Position numbers and translations under genes: made by a program | Notes under the pieces: model-generated | Database searches by the model: none | The model's input: the letters and a program-made list of their open reading frames with translations, nothing else | What the model was told of the DNA's origin: nothing | Assembly (NCBI GenBank): GCA_003550305.1 | Contig: QKYT01000199.1 | Coordinates: 1-64,000 of the forward strand | Reading direction: 5' to 3' | Source of the DNA: Glomus cerebriforme | Lineage: Eukaryota; Glomeromycota; Glomeromycetes; Glomerales; Glomeraceae | DNA: 64,000 nt | Part shown: in pieces, positions 49,780-62,300 of the stretch | Position numbering within the stretch: the stretch's first letter is position 1 | Layout of the letters: every line of letters begins with the position of its first letter

Positions 49780-50400
49780 CAAAGGTTTAATTAAGGAATT
49801 ATTAGTCATTTAGTAACAATCATTTTCTAAATTTAGAAAACAAGTTTCTTCCAAACTTATCAAATTTAATAAATATTTACATGCAAAATACTCTTAAAAG
49901 ATATCTTTATAAAAATAAAATTTTTGGTCAGGTTGAAGTAAAGAAAACCTTTTATTAATGCAACTAATAAAATTAAAAGATTATCTTTAAAAGAAGAAAA
50001 GATTGGATAAATAAGTGGAAAAATATCATATGGAATAATGAATCTAAGTTTAAGGTATTTAGAAATAATGGAAAAAAATATGTTTGGAGAAATTTTAAAG
50101 AAAATATAATTTAAAATGATTTATTTTTACATTTAAATCAGGTTAAAAAGGTATAATGATTTGGGTTGCTTTACAAAAAGTAAAATAACAGCAAATATAT
50201 ATATATAGATGTTAGAAAATGCATTTATAAATAACTTAGAAAATAATATTTTTCAAGAAAATAATGCACTTATTTATATAGCAAAAATAGCAAAAAAATG
50301 GAAAGAAAATAATAATATTACAAGTCTTTCATAACATTCAGATTTGAATTCTATTGTAGATCAGAAAATATAAATTATTACAATGAATTATAGCAGATTG
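49780..50400 (+). pseudogene. Tc1/mariner transposase relic
   Basis: Translation in shifting frames gives the ordered signatures of a Tc1 DDE transposase: WKNIIWNNESKFKVF (normally WSDESKF), NNGKKYVWR, KGIMIWVALQK (normally VMVWG), FQENNALIYIAK (normally FQQDNAP.HTA), KKWKENNNI, and HSDLNSIVD (normally SPDLNPIE). Frame breaks and stops interrupt it. Both recognisable catalytic Asp positions read Asn, so the copy is inactive on several grounds. Confidence 0.8.
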
Positions 50401-51133
50401 TATATTACAATATATTGCTACTATTATTTCTAATAAAAATAATTTTACAAAATAATAATAAAATATATGTTTCTATAATTATAAAAATTTGATATGGTAG
50501 AAATTATTGCAATTTAAAAATTTATTTACATTACAAAATGCCTGATGACTAATGATATCTTACTGTACAAACCCATTAAACAAGCAAATGCTTTATTAAA
50601 AATGTAAGTATTGATATAAGATAAAGAAAATTTGAAATTATAATTGTTAATCTATTATATAATTTTATAATTTTATATTTCTTTTCTTTAAATATATATT
50701 AGAAAACTCTGTAATTATACATATTATAAAAAAATATTATGTATTTTAAATGTGATTCAGATATAAATTTTATTTATCAACTGGATCTAGAATAAGAAAT
50801 CTAAATCAGAAATCATTAAAGTTAAGAACTTTTTATATTGCATTGCCTTTGGTTTAAAAATTAAAACATTTTGTAGCAAATTATTATTATATTTTTTTTT
50901 CTTTAACTCTAAGTCTACATAAATTGAGATAAAATCATAAAAATTCTAAAATTCTACTATAATGAAAATATTGTTTTTCTTTCATATATCCAATACAAAT
51001 AAAAAAATATATGAAATTCTCTAATAAAAATCCTTGCCATTTTCTCAACCATAAATAAATAACACATATTCTCAATTTTCGAGAATAAATAAATAAATGA
51101 ATAAATATATTATTAACTCTTCCCCAAATATTA

Positions 51134-52777
51134 TTACCAATTATTCCATTCATCATTCCAACCATCATCTTTCTTATTTACTTCATTTCTTCTTCTAGTT
51201 GTATTAGAACCAGATGAAGAAATTTTAGGTGAAGATGATCTTATATTATTACTAGTATTAAAAGGAGAACTCCTTCCACTACCAGAAGGAGAATTTCTTT
51301 GTTGATAGTGATTAATAGTATCCGCAAAAAAATCATTATCTCCATTATCATTATCATTACGATTGTTATTAGAAGGATTATCTGATATAGAAGAATAATT
51401 TTGTCTAGTCGAAAATGAAGATTGATTTGAAGAAATGCTTGATATAGTAGATATACCCCTTGAAGCAGTTTCACTAACAGTTTTACCAATCCAGGCTCCA
51501 TAACCTGCAACTTGTGAAGTAAATTCAGGATCTCTTACTTTTTCTGTTGTAGGTTTAATTACACGTTCATTAACCGTTTGTCCTAAGGTTTCGGCTCCTT
51601 GAGCTGCTAATTTTGCTCCTTCTGCGACATGATGGCCAAGAAAATTTAATCCTTTTGTGAAAGCTTTAACGGGATCATTTATTAATTCATCTAGATCTGG
51701 TGCTGAAGCACTTGAGGATGATGAATTTTCATTTGCAAATGCTGGATTACCAAATCCTGTATATTTTCCTCCTTGATTTGGAGGTAAATTATCTGGTCGG
51801 ATTTCATTTGTTCTCCCCAAATTTGCAAAATATTCTTCATTTCTTGTTTTATTATCAGATGAGGAAAAATTGTTACTGCTATTTAAACTATTTAAATCTC
51901 CATTAGATCCATTAGATTGATATGATTGAAATGAAGTTGGTCGTACACTACCACTATTACGATTTGATGACGATTGAATTGATGTTCGATTACTGTTAGA
52001 TGATGATGGCCGACTTGGCGTTCTTCCAGAACTTTGTGAAGATGGTGTCCATTTTCTTCCTTCACATTTTGCTGTCAACTAAAAAAATATTAGAAGAGAA
52101 ACAATTTTTTTTAATTGAAATATTAAAAATAATTTAGCAAACCTTTTCACGGTATTCAGTTGCAAATCGACTATGATATTTATCTTTTAAAGTCATTTCA
52201 GGATAATATTCTGATGATGTCTCACAAAATTCTCTCCATTCAGTATTTCCTCCAAGCTAAATTACAAGAAAAAAAATCAGCAAAATTTTCAATTTTTGTT
52301 AATCTCTTTTTTTTGCTTAACATATTAACCATATTTTTTTAAACTCTATCAATAATATCAATAATGCATTTTTATCAATGAAAATATCCTAATGACTATG
52401 ACTTACTTTCATCTTTTTAATTTGATCGTCATACCATTTATCCATGGTTATCGAGCGAACAAAACTTATTATCAAATTCGACAGATTAGCTTACGTCATC
52501 TCGAACAAAAAAAACCTACAACCAGTCCATTATTTAAACTTTACCTAACGTGAACACCAAAAGACCTGTGAACTCCAGAACATTCCAAACAAATAAATAT
52601 TCCAAAAGAAACCGATGCCCATTGTGGATTAGGTGCTCCACAATCAACACAGTTCTACAATATATAAGTTTCAATTATAATTAGAAAAAAAAAATTCGAA
52701 AATTCGGTTAAAAAACATACTTTATTTCCGGTTTGTCTTTGTATCTCATACAATATTTGTTTATATTCTGCTGCCAT
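51134..52777 (-). CDS. ADP-ribosylation factor GTPase-activating protein (ArfGAP1/Gcs1 type)
   Basis: Five exons (52777-52721, 52654-52545, 52464-52407, 52256-52143, 52078-51134) give 427 residues. The zinc finger is complete: Cys21-x2-Cys24-x16-Cys41-x2-Cys44, followed by the arginine finger Arg49 in SGVHR and the SITMDKW motif. The protein would stimulate GTP hydrolysis on Arf1 and so drive uncoating of COPI vesicles at the Golgi. The C-terminal two thirds are Ser/Asn-rich and disordered. A segment at about 230-300 ([20 protein letters not shown] and on) resembles the amphipathic lipid-packing region of this subfamily. It ends in an acidic/Trp tail (GWNDEWNNW). It shares a short divergent promoter with the methionine synthase. 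Confidence 0.93.
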
Positions 52778-53019
52778 TTTTTTTAAAAAAAAAAAAAAAA
52801 AAATTAAGGTACGGTGGTGTCTGATAGAACACGTATTATGGAAATTTTTGCACCTTATGCACTATATCGATCATATGTTACATAGTAACTGTATGATCTG
52901 CATGGTGCAGCTGGCATTATATTCTTGAGTTTTATGTGACAAAAGTACCTTTTAAAGGTTCTATTATATGTTAAAAAAAAAATTATTTTCTTAAATTGGC
53001 AAATAAATAAATTAAAATT
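52778..53019. promoter_or_regulatory. Bidirectional promoter of ArfGAP and methionine synthase genes
   Basis: Only 242 bp separate the two divergent start codons, so both promoters overlap here. The centre is occupied by the palindrome at 52849-52909. The edges are an A tract next to ArfGAP and an A/T-rich leader next to the methionine synthase. Confidence 0.55.
52849..52909. repeat. 61-bp imperfect palindrome in the divergent promoter
   Basis: TGCACC..ATGCA at the left edge pairs with TGCAT.GGTGCA at the right edge. The core GATCATATGTTAC (52869-52881) pairs with GTAACTGTATGATC (52885-52898) around a 3-bp centre. Confidence 0.6.
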
Positions 53020-56000
53020 ATGTCAGATAATAACAGTCAACCTCTCGTAAATTGTAATCGTTCATTTCCAAAAAATTTTGCTGAGGCAAAAGAAATTATA
53101 TTTGATACAGTTTATTTTTGCTATACTGAACCAAACCAAGCTTTTCAAGCACTTTGGGCATTAATTAGTACTATATTTACAATAATGAGTAATAAATCTC
53201 CAACTGAACTTGTTAAAGATATTACTAATAAAACAATAGAAGTTTCAAGCAAAGCTATAGACTATGCAGTGAATCATGAAGGTGTTGTTGGAAATGCTGT
53301 ATCTTATCTTATTAGTAAAGAAAAAAATATTGACGATACCGCTGGAAGTGCTGACTCAGCTAGGGATATAGCTACTACAAATGCATCGCCGGATGGTCCC
53401 GAATCGCAAATAGGTTCAGATACTACCAATGAAATCAATAATAAAGACACAACTTCTTCCTTAGACAACGATTCCATTGCAAATGGACTTGAAAATGAAC
53501 GTTCTGTTCCCTTAAATGGGATAGACCTTAATACTTACCTTAAAGAACAGCTTACTAAACGTATTATGTTTCTTGATGGTGGTATGGGTACAATTATTCA
53601 GTCACTAAAACTCTCCGAAGAAGATTTTCGAGGAGAAAGGTTTAAAGATCATTCACACGATTTAAAAGGGAATAATGACATTTTGGTTTTAACACAACCC
53701 GAACACATTAAGAATATACATATCGCATATCTAGAAGCTGGAGCTGATTTCGTTGAATCTAATACTTTTTGTAGTACTTTTATTAGTCAGGCAGATTATG
53801 CTTGTGAAATATATGCTTATGAATTAAATAAAGAAGCAGCTAGGTTGGCAAAAGAAGCATGTATTGAGGTATTAAGACTTTAATCAAATATTAAAAATAT
53901 ATTGATTCAATTCCATTGATTTACCTCTTTCATTAAATCGTTAGGTTACAGCACGAGATCCAAGCAAACCGAGATTTGTCTGTGGTGCGCTTGGACCAAC
54001 CAATCGTACATGTTCTATTTCACCATCTGTAGAAAATCCTGCTTATCGTAATGTCACTTTCGATGAGTTGGTTGAAGCTTATTCGGAACAAGCTAGAGGT
54101 TTATTAGATGGTGGTGCCGATATTTTATTAGTGGAGACAATATTTGATACTCTGAATGCAAAGGTGAGTCTTGTTATAAATTTTTTTTTTAGATGTCTTA
54201 AAATAAAAATAATTATAAATTAAATTTAATAGGCGGCTCTCTATGCAATTGATTTACTATTTGAAGAAGGAGGCTATAAAAGGACTCCAATTTTTGTATC
54301 TGGTACAATTGTTGACCAATCTGGACGTACTCTTAGTGGTCAAACTGGAGAAGCTTTTGTCACTAGTATTAGTCATTCACATCCTCTTGCAATTGGACTA
54401 AATTGTGCTTTAGGTGCTGAACAAATGAAACCGTTTATTCAAAATATCGCAAAATGTACAAGTTCATTTGTAATTTGTTATCCGAATGCTGTAAGTATAT
54501 TCTTATAATCTAGTAATATAGCTAAATTTATTATTGATATTTTTCCCGATTTTACATACAGGGTTTGCCTAACACATTTGGAGATTATGATGAAACGCCT
54601 GAAACTATGTCAAAAGAAGTTGCAGAATTTGCAAAGGAAGGGTTAGTTAGTATTTTGGGTGGATGTTGCGGCACAACACCAGGTCACATAAAAGCTATCG
54701 TTGAAGCTTGTTCGAAATATAAACCCAGAGTTCCACCACCAGATATTAAATCAGAGAGTATGATCATTTCTGGACTAGAAGTATTAAAAATCAACAAAGA
54801 AACAAACTTTGTAAATATAGGAGAACGTTGTAATGTTGCTGGGTCGAGAAAGTTTGCTCGTCATGTTTTGAAAGGAGAATATGAAGAAGCAATGACAATA
54901 GCAAGATCTCAAGTTGAAAATGGGGCACAAATTGTTGATGTTAATATGGATGAAGGTATGTTAGATGGAAAAGCTGCTATGACTAAATTTTTGAATTTAA
55001 TTTCTAGTGATCCAGATGTTGCTAGGGTATGTAAAAATGAACATTCAACTTAGTATCCTTTAGATTTAAAAATTTAATCAGTGGAAATATTAATTAATTT
55101 AGGTCCCAATAATGGTGGATTCTTCAAATTTTGAAGTGGTTTTAGCGGGATTGAAATGCGCACAGGGAAAATGTATTGTAAATAGTATAAGCTTAAAAGA
55201 AGGTCCTGAAGATTTCATTAAAAAGGCCAAACTTATTAGAAGATTTGGTGCCGCTGTAGTCGTTATGGCTGTAAGTCATATATATATATTTTTTTAATTA
55301 TGTTCTTATTGATAAATAACTAGAATATATTTAATTGTTCAAATGTAGTTTGATGAAACAGGTCAAGCTGATGTCAAAGACCGTAAAGTTGAGATATGCA
55401 CAAGGTCATATAAGATCTTAACGGAAATAGTTGGATTTAATCCTAACGATATTATTTTTGGTAAATCATCTCGGATTTGAAAATTGTTTTTTTTTCTTTA
55501 TTTTAAAAAAAATTATTTTTATTGTTGAAATAGATCCGAATATCTTAACTATTTGTACTGGTATGGAGGAACATAATAATTATGGTGTAGAATTTATTGA
55601 AGCAACAAGAGAAATCAAACGAACTTTACCAGGTGCAAAGGTATTATAATCAATAAAAAAATGACATTAGATTATTAAGAAGGATATTCTTATCAGAGTA
55701 ATTTTATTTTTTTTTAGGTTAGTGGTGGTGTATCTAATTTATCATTTTCATTTCGTGGAATGGATAGAATTAGAGAAGCCATGCACAGCGTATTCTTATA
55801 TCATGCGATTCAAGCAGGTCGAGATCAATGTTTTATATTTCTTTGTTTTTATTTATTTATTAAAAATTTTTCTCCTTTTCCTAGGTCTTGATATGGGAAT
55901 TGTAAACGCTGGTTTCTTAACTATTTATGACGATATTCCAAAAGATTTGCTTGAACTTTGTGAAAATGCATTGTGGAATCGTGATCCTGATGTTACAGAG

Positions 56001-58782
56001 AAAATATTAAATTATGCTCAGAAGCACGGCAAGGGCGCTAAAAAAGAAGCCGATGAGGAAGAATGGAGAAAAGAAGATGTAAAATCCAGGATTATTTACG
56101 CTTTGGTTAAAGGAATTACAAAATATATTATTGAAGATACTGAAGAAGCTAGGCAAAATGTAAATAAAAATTTAAAATGAATTAATGAATTAAATGCATT
56201 TTTAGATTAATAATAATTAATTATTGTTAGTATTCAAGACCTTTGGAAGTTATAGAAGGCCCTTTAATGAGTGGTATGAGTGTCGTTGGAGATTTATTCG
56301 GAAAAGGTGAGTAATATTTAAATTCGTATAAATCTTATTATGTTTTGTAGCTAATATAACTTTTTATAGGTAAAATGTTTTTACCACAAGTTATAAAGTC
56401 GGCACGGTTAGTATTATTATTCTTTAATATGGTTTTTTTTTATATTTGATTTTCTAATCATTATTTTTACAGTGTTATGAAAAAAGCAGTAGCACACTTG
56501 ATTCCTTACATGGAACAAGAACGTTTAGCAAATCTTGCAAAATTTGGTGGTGAAGATTCAGGTCCTGCACACGCAGGAGTTGTTGTTATGGCTACTGTAA
56601 AAGGAGATGTTCATGATATTGGTAAAAATATTGTTGGTGTTGTACTTGGTTGTAATAATTATAAGGTATGAATTTTTTGAGAACAAATTTGTATATCAGA
56701 ATCTTTATTTATACTTATATAATTTTGTTATTACTTCTTTAGGTTATTGATTTAGGTGTAATGACACCTTGTGAGAAAATAATATCAACAGCCCTGGAAG
56801 AGAAAGCTGATATTATTGGATTATCGGGTTTGATTACACCTTCATTGGACGAAATGATAACTGTGGCAAAAGAAATGGAAAAACATAATTTGAATGTAAC
56901 TAATTTAATTATTTATTTACATCAATATTTCATTATTTTAATTTTATTATTTGATTTATTAGATCCCATTATTAATTGGTGGAGCTACAACGTCCAAAGC
57001 ACATACGGCAGTAAAGATTTCTCCTCAATATAGTAAACCTACTATTCATGTATTGGATGCTTCAAAGAGTGTAGTTGTGGTATCGAACTTGTTGGATGAA
57101 AAATCAAAAGAAGATTTCTGGGAAGATATAGCAGAAGAATACCAAGAAATTAGAGAAGATCATTATGCTTCTCTACAAGATCGAAAATATTTATCTTTAC
57201 AAGCAGCGAGAGAAAAAGGGTTCAAGATCGATTGGGCTAAACAACCTCTTCCTGCTAAACCGTCTTTTATTGGAAAACGTATATTTGTAAATTATGATTT
57301 GAAGAGAATTTCAGAATATATCGATTGGAATCCTTTCTTCCAAGTTTGGTAAGCTTTGTCACAGTAATTTTTTCAGAGTTAATGATGTTAATATATTATC
57401 TTTATCTTTGAGTATTTAGGCAATTAAGAGGAAGATATCCCAATCGTGGATTTCCAAAGATTTTTAATGATGAACATGTTGGTAAGTTATCAGTTTAGAT
57501 GATTTTTTCAACTATTAAAAACCTTATACTCGAAAACCGAACCAAACTTTATTATTATTATTTAGGCCCAGAGGCAAAAAAAGTGTACGATGAAGCATTA
57601 GCTCTTATAAAAAAAATCATTGATGAAAAATTATTCTTTGCTAGGGGCATTGTTGGAATTTATCCTGGTATATATTTTGTCATTTTATTTGTTGTTTTAT
57701 CAATTTTTAGAATTTTATTCACTACTTTCAAATAATAGCTAATAGTATAGATGATGATATCCAAGTAAGTAGGTTGAATTATAATATCTTCTATTTTTTA
57801 TGTTGAATTAAATCAATTTCTCATTTAATCTAAAGATATACGAGGATGAATCACGATGTAAAGTTGCATCCACATTTTTCGGACTTAGGTAAATTATAGT
57901 CTGGATCGTCATTCATTACGTTTTGATTTGTCTTGTTTATTCATTTTATATAAATTTATAGGCAACAAGCAGAAAAAGAGTCAGACGAACCATACTTTTG
58001 CCTTTCTGATTTTATAGCACCTAAAGCAACCGAAATGTCTGATCATTTAGGTTTCTTGGCAGTTGGTATATTTGGTGCTGAAGAACTTGCAAATAAATTT
58101 GAAAATGAACATGACGATTATAATGTGATTATGACCAAAGCAGTGGCAGATCGTTTTGCTGAAGGATTTGCTGAATGTTTGCATGAGGATATACGTAAAG
58201 AACTTTGGGGATATTCACCAAATGAAAACTTAACATTAGAAGATATGTTAAGTATTAAGTATCAAGGTATTAGACCAGCTCCAGCTTATCCATCTCAACC
58301 AGATCATCGTGAAAAAACAACCATGTGGAATTTAATGAATATATATGAAGAAACGGGAATTAAATTAACTGATAATTTGGCTATGTTACCTGCTGCTAGT
58401 GTTTCAGGTATTATTATAATAACTATCTTTATTTGCAAAGATAATTAAGAATCCAAATTATTATGTTATTATTAATTTAATCGAATAATAAATAGCATTA
58501 GTATTTGCAAACCCTGAATCGCAATATTTTGCAGTTGGAAAGATAGGAAAGGATCAGGTAATAAATTCTTTTGATTAAACTTTTTTGTTTTTATACCATG
58601 TAATTAAAAAAAATATGATTAGGTTTTGAATTATACTAAGCGAATTGGTAAAGATCTTGAAGATACAGAAAAATGGCTGAGGCCTAATCTTAATTATGGT
58701 AAGTTTAATTGTTTAATTTATTTGATTAAAATTTGAAATTTGTTCAATAATTATTAAACTTTTTTTTGTAAAATCAGACTAA
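53020..58782 (+). CDS. metH: Cobalamin-dependent methionine synthase
   Basis: Twenty-two exons from 53020-53868 to the 5-nt terminal exon 58778-58782 sum to 4,230 nt (1,409 residues). The enzyme moves a methyl group from 5-methyltetrahydrofolate through B12 to homocysteine. All four modules are present. The homocysteine domain (about 172-500) starts FLDGGMGT and has the zinc ligands Cys414, Cys477 and Cys478 ([10 protein letters not shown]). The pterin domain (about 520-800) has [13 protein letters not shown]. The cobalamin domain has DVHDIG (Asp934, His936, Gly939), His936 being the expected lower axial ligand. The S-adenosylmethionine reactivation domain (about 1050-1409) has RPAPAY from 1318. 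The first ~170 residues match no part of the bacterial or animal enzyme, which are around 1,230-1,265 long. They include a hydrophobic stretch ([16 protein letters not shown]) and an acidic Ser/Asn linker. Confidence 0.95.
58778..58782 (+). other. 5-nt terminal coding exon of the methionine synthase
   Basis: The penultimate exon ends TATG before a GTAAGT donor. The acceptor AAATCAG is followed by ACTAA, which completes an Asp codon and gives the stop. The protein then ends LRPNLNYD, which fits the family's C-terminus. Reading through the donor would add unrelated residues. Confidence 0.6.
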
Positions 58783-59368
58783 TTACTAACAAAGGTGAGG
58801 ATATTATTTTTAGTTAAATAACTATATACTGTAATATTTATTATAATATTTTATTTATTTTTATGGATGTTAATTCAAAAAAAAAAAAAATTTAATTGTG
58901 ACAAAATTAAATTAAAGTAAATTAAATAGGACCATACATATTTTTAATAACATTATTTATGGTTTCTAGAGGTTGTTCTTGAGGAAAACCAAATTTGAAA
59001 TATTATTTTTAACTCTGCGAAATTATTATTAATTTTCGAGTGACAATCACTAAATTTAGCAATACCCTTAGTCAATTTATGTAATAATATGTAATAAAAA
59101 ATATATATATATTTATCAGAAAGGAAGAAATTCTTTTCGTAATTATTTTGGATTTTGTTATAATAAATAAATGTGAATATAGTCATGTATAGAATATTAC
59201 AATCTTTTAAACACATTAAAGAAATTAAAGAGTTAAGATTTTGGTTGGTACTTGTTCGCTATTGGTATGAAAGATCAGTATCCAGGCTACACGACGAGGG
59301 CTTTATGACAGTTTTCCTCGCTATTATCATCTTCATTTTCTTCAGATTTTAATTTCCTAATACTCCTA
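58783..59368. other. Tail-to-tail intergenic region
   Basis: 586 bp between the ends of the methionine synthase and the PP4 subunit genes. A/T-rich; no gene or element recognised. Confidence 0.6.
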
Positions 59369-62300
59369 CTATTTGTGTTTTTTGGAAAAATTGCTATCTT
59401 TTTTGTCTTTTTCTACTTCTGCAGATGATATAACAAGAACTATCGCATGAATACCCCACGGAAATATCTGATCAATTTTCATTGAGTCAGCGGTACCATG
59501 ATTCATCGTTTGCGGACTAGTTAAATGAGGAGCAAAATTCTTCTTATTTTTTCCGTCATATTTCAGAAGGGATTCGTCATAAACTTGATCGAGGACAATG
59601 AGATTATTACCAACTTCTTTTTCCGTTGCAACGTTTGATGATCCCGTACCTATAGAAACTGATGACGGAGCGAAGATAATAAATTTGTAAGAGGTAGCTA
59701 AATTCACAGGTGCAATGATTTGTGAATTTTCACTACTTAATGAGGACGTAGTGACGGTTGGAAAAATCGCAATACTGCGAGAAACAGCCATACTTGAAGT
59801 CGTAGTTCTGCTGGATGAAGACGCAGCTTTTTTTTGTTTTCTCCATTTGTCATAACTCATCTTAAATCCTCCTGAATTTGTGGTAGATGAGAGAGTTTTG
59901 TAGCTCAAATACCCAAAGCTCGGGGAATTCGAAACTGCTTCGTAAATGAAATATCTATCGTTTGATGAGGTTATAGGTGTCGTCACTGTTGAATTACCAT
60001 TTAAAATATTCTCAATGCTGGACGAGAATGAAGATGACGACACCACCAGATTTGGTAAGATATCAATAGCAGTAGAAGTCGAATTATTTTGTGATTGCCC
60101 ATATCGAGATAATATCGCATTTCTTTGTAAGAACTCGACACCAAAAGAAGCTACATTATTCTGAAAGAATTCTGCATTAGCGTTGCTAGATGGGAAATCT
60201 GTACCAGAGAAATTTGAATATTTTTGTGAAAGTTTGATACCAGAAGTAGCGTTTTTCTGTGAGAATTCAATACTAGATGAAGATGTATTGCTTTTCGAGG
60301 ACCCGACATTCAACGCTGTTGAAGATGAAGTGTCTAAATTATATTGAAAACCTTCGTTAAATGAGGAACCAGCTTCGGAAGAGGATGTTTCATTCGTTGA
60401 CGGTAACAAACCATTATTGAGTGATGATTCGCCGATTGATGTACCGGAACTGGCAGACAATGATGCTTCATTTACTCCTAATGAAGACTCCGTCGCCTGG
60501 CTATTACTTTCGGCAACATTGTCATCTTCATCATCGGATGTGTTGAAATAATTTTCTTCGTCAATGTCCATATAATCAGATTCCCATCCGAAATTACCGG
60601 ATCTACGGGATGTACTTTGACTATTTAAAGGAGAAAGCAATAATCATAAGTTTAAGTACGTTCATAAATTTTACAAATGACACCAAATTACCTTAAAGCA
60701 GATACATCATGTTGTATAGATGGTCGAATCACTTCATTGTTCTGCTCATAACGAAGTTTGAATTGCTTAAAGCAATTGACATAACTAATCGTCGAGAGCT
60801 TATCCCCATATTCTTCCCAAATGTAATTTACGAGAAACTTAATATTTTCCTATTAATTAATAATAAAATTTTCGATAAGAATCAGCTAAAAACGTTAAAA
60901 CGTTATAATTAACTAAAGTATAAAAGGTTTACCTTTCGGATGAACTCAAAGAATTCAAGACAGGCTGAGTTGATGAGATTATCTTTTCCCTTCGTAGCTA
61001 ATAAGGCGCGAACTATATGACCGAATATATCTTTCTCTTTATTAATAAAATGCCGGTATACAATTTCATAATCCTTCGTTCCTATGCAGGCACGAATAAA
61101 TCTCAATGCAGCTAAAAGACCAAGATTAGTATAGAAAATAAAATTCTTTATTTGCAAACGATTAATCGTTAAAATTCATTAATACTTACCAAGTTTGACT
61201 GTTCCTTCACGACATCGAAGCAATTCAACTACCTTCAAGCTTATTTTACTTGAAAGTAAGAAGTCTTTGCTCCGGTAGGTATGCTGCTTGACGAGGAACG
61301 ATAGGAGTTCACAAATATGGAAGGCTAAAGTAGCCTTATCATATGTTAACCAAGGAATCTCTGTTACAAAGAAGTTAGTATGAATTATTAGATTGAAATA
61401 TTTACATCGAGAAGTACAAAAAGTAATTACCTTCTTCATCTGCAATCTCTGGGAATTCCATTATTGGTTTGACTAACTTATTGATGAGATGTTCATAGAA
61501 AAAAGCAATGAATTCTTCATTATCCTTCTTGGTTTGTGAATCTTCGGCAGTAGTTGCGCCAACCTCGGATGGATCGGGACTCAAATCCAATAGCATTCGA
61601 ATAGCTTCGGCATACTGTCCTTTGGTAAAACAGTCCTTGTCTTTTAAAAGACGGTTGATAACTGTTTCAGCCAAAGTCTTCTGCTTACATTCAGCCTGAA
61701 CTACGTTATAAGTTCTAACAAGACTTGCGTCAGTTTCAAGGATATTTGCCAAAATATCTCCACCAGCCGCTTTAATAGTCGCATGGGTATTACTCAATGA
61801 AAAGTCGAAAACACGTAATGCCCCATGGCGAACCAATGCTCTATAAATAATTGTAAATTCAAGAACTGTAGTTATAATACGATTTAATGTAAGGTTAATA
61901 AAATACTATACTTACTTATGCAAATCCCTTCTGTGTGGTAAATGTATGTTCTTTGCTATAATGCAAAGTTGTGACGTGAACAATACGACATCACGTTTTC
62001 GTTCTGGCGATTCCTCTTCGCGTTCTAGAATTTGGAAAAGTTCATCCAAAAACTTTTCATCTTGTGTGAAGTGCTTGCAGATTTCAACATGGTTAATGAA
62101 AATCAACGACGCAAGCACAGAGTTTGTGGGATCATCCATCATTCTAGCAAACACAGCATCCTTAAGGTATTGTAGACGAAATGTTTCGTGGATTTTCGCC
62201 TTGATTGTCTTATTAGAAATCTTTACGATCTGTTGGTTATTATAAAATTAAAATAAATCAATAATATATATAATAATTTTACTAATTAAAACAATAAATT

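Larger units (their letters stand above)
48947..51133. other. Intergenic region with Tc1/mariner relic
   Basis: About 2.2 kb between RasGAP and ArfGAP. It contains the RasGAP 3' region, an inverted repeat (49670-49775), a dead Tc1/mariner transposase and A/T-rich filler. A 70-residue frame at 49301-49513 has no features. Confidence 0.6.
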
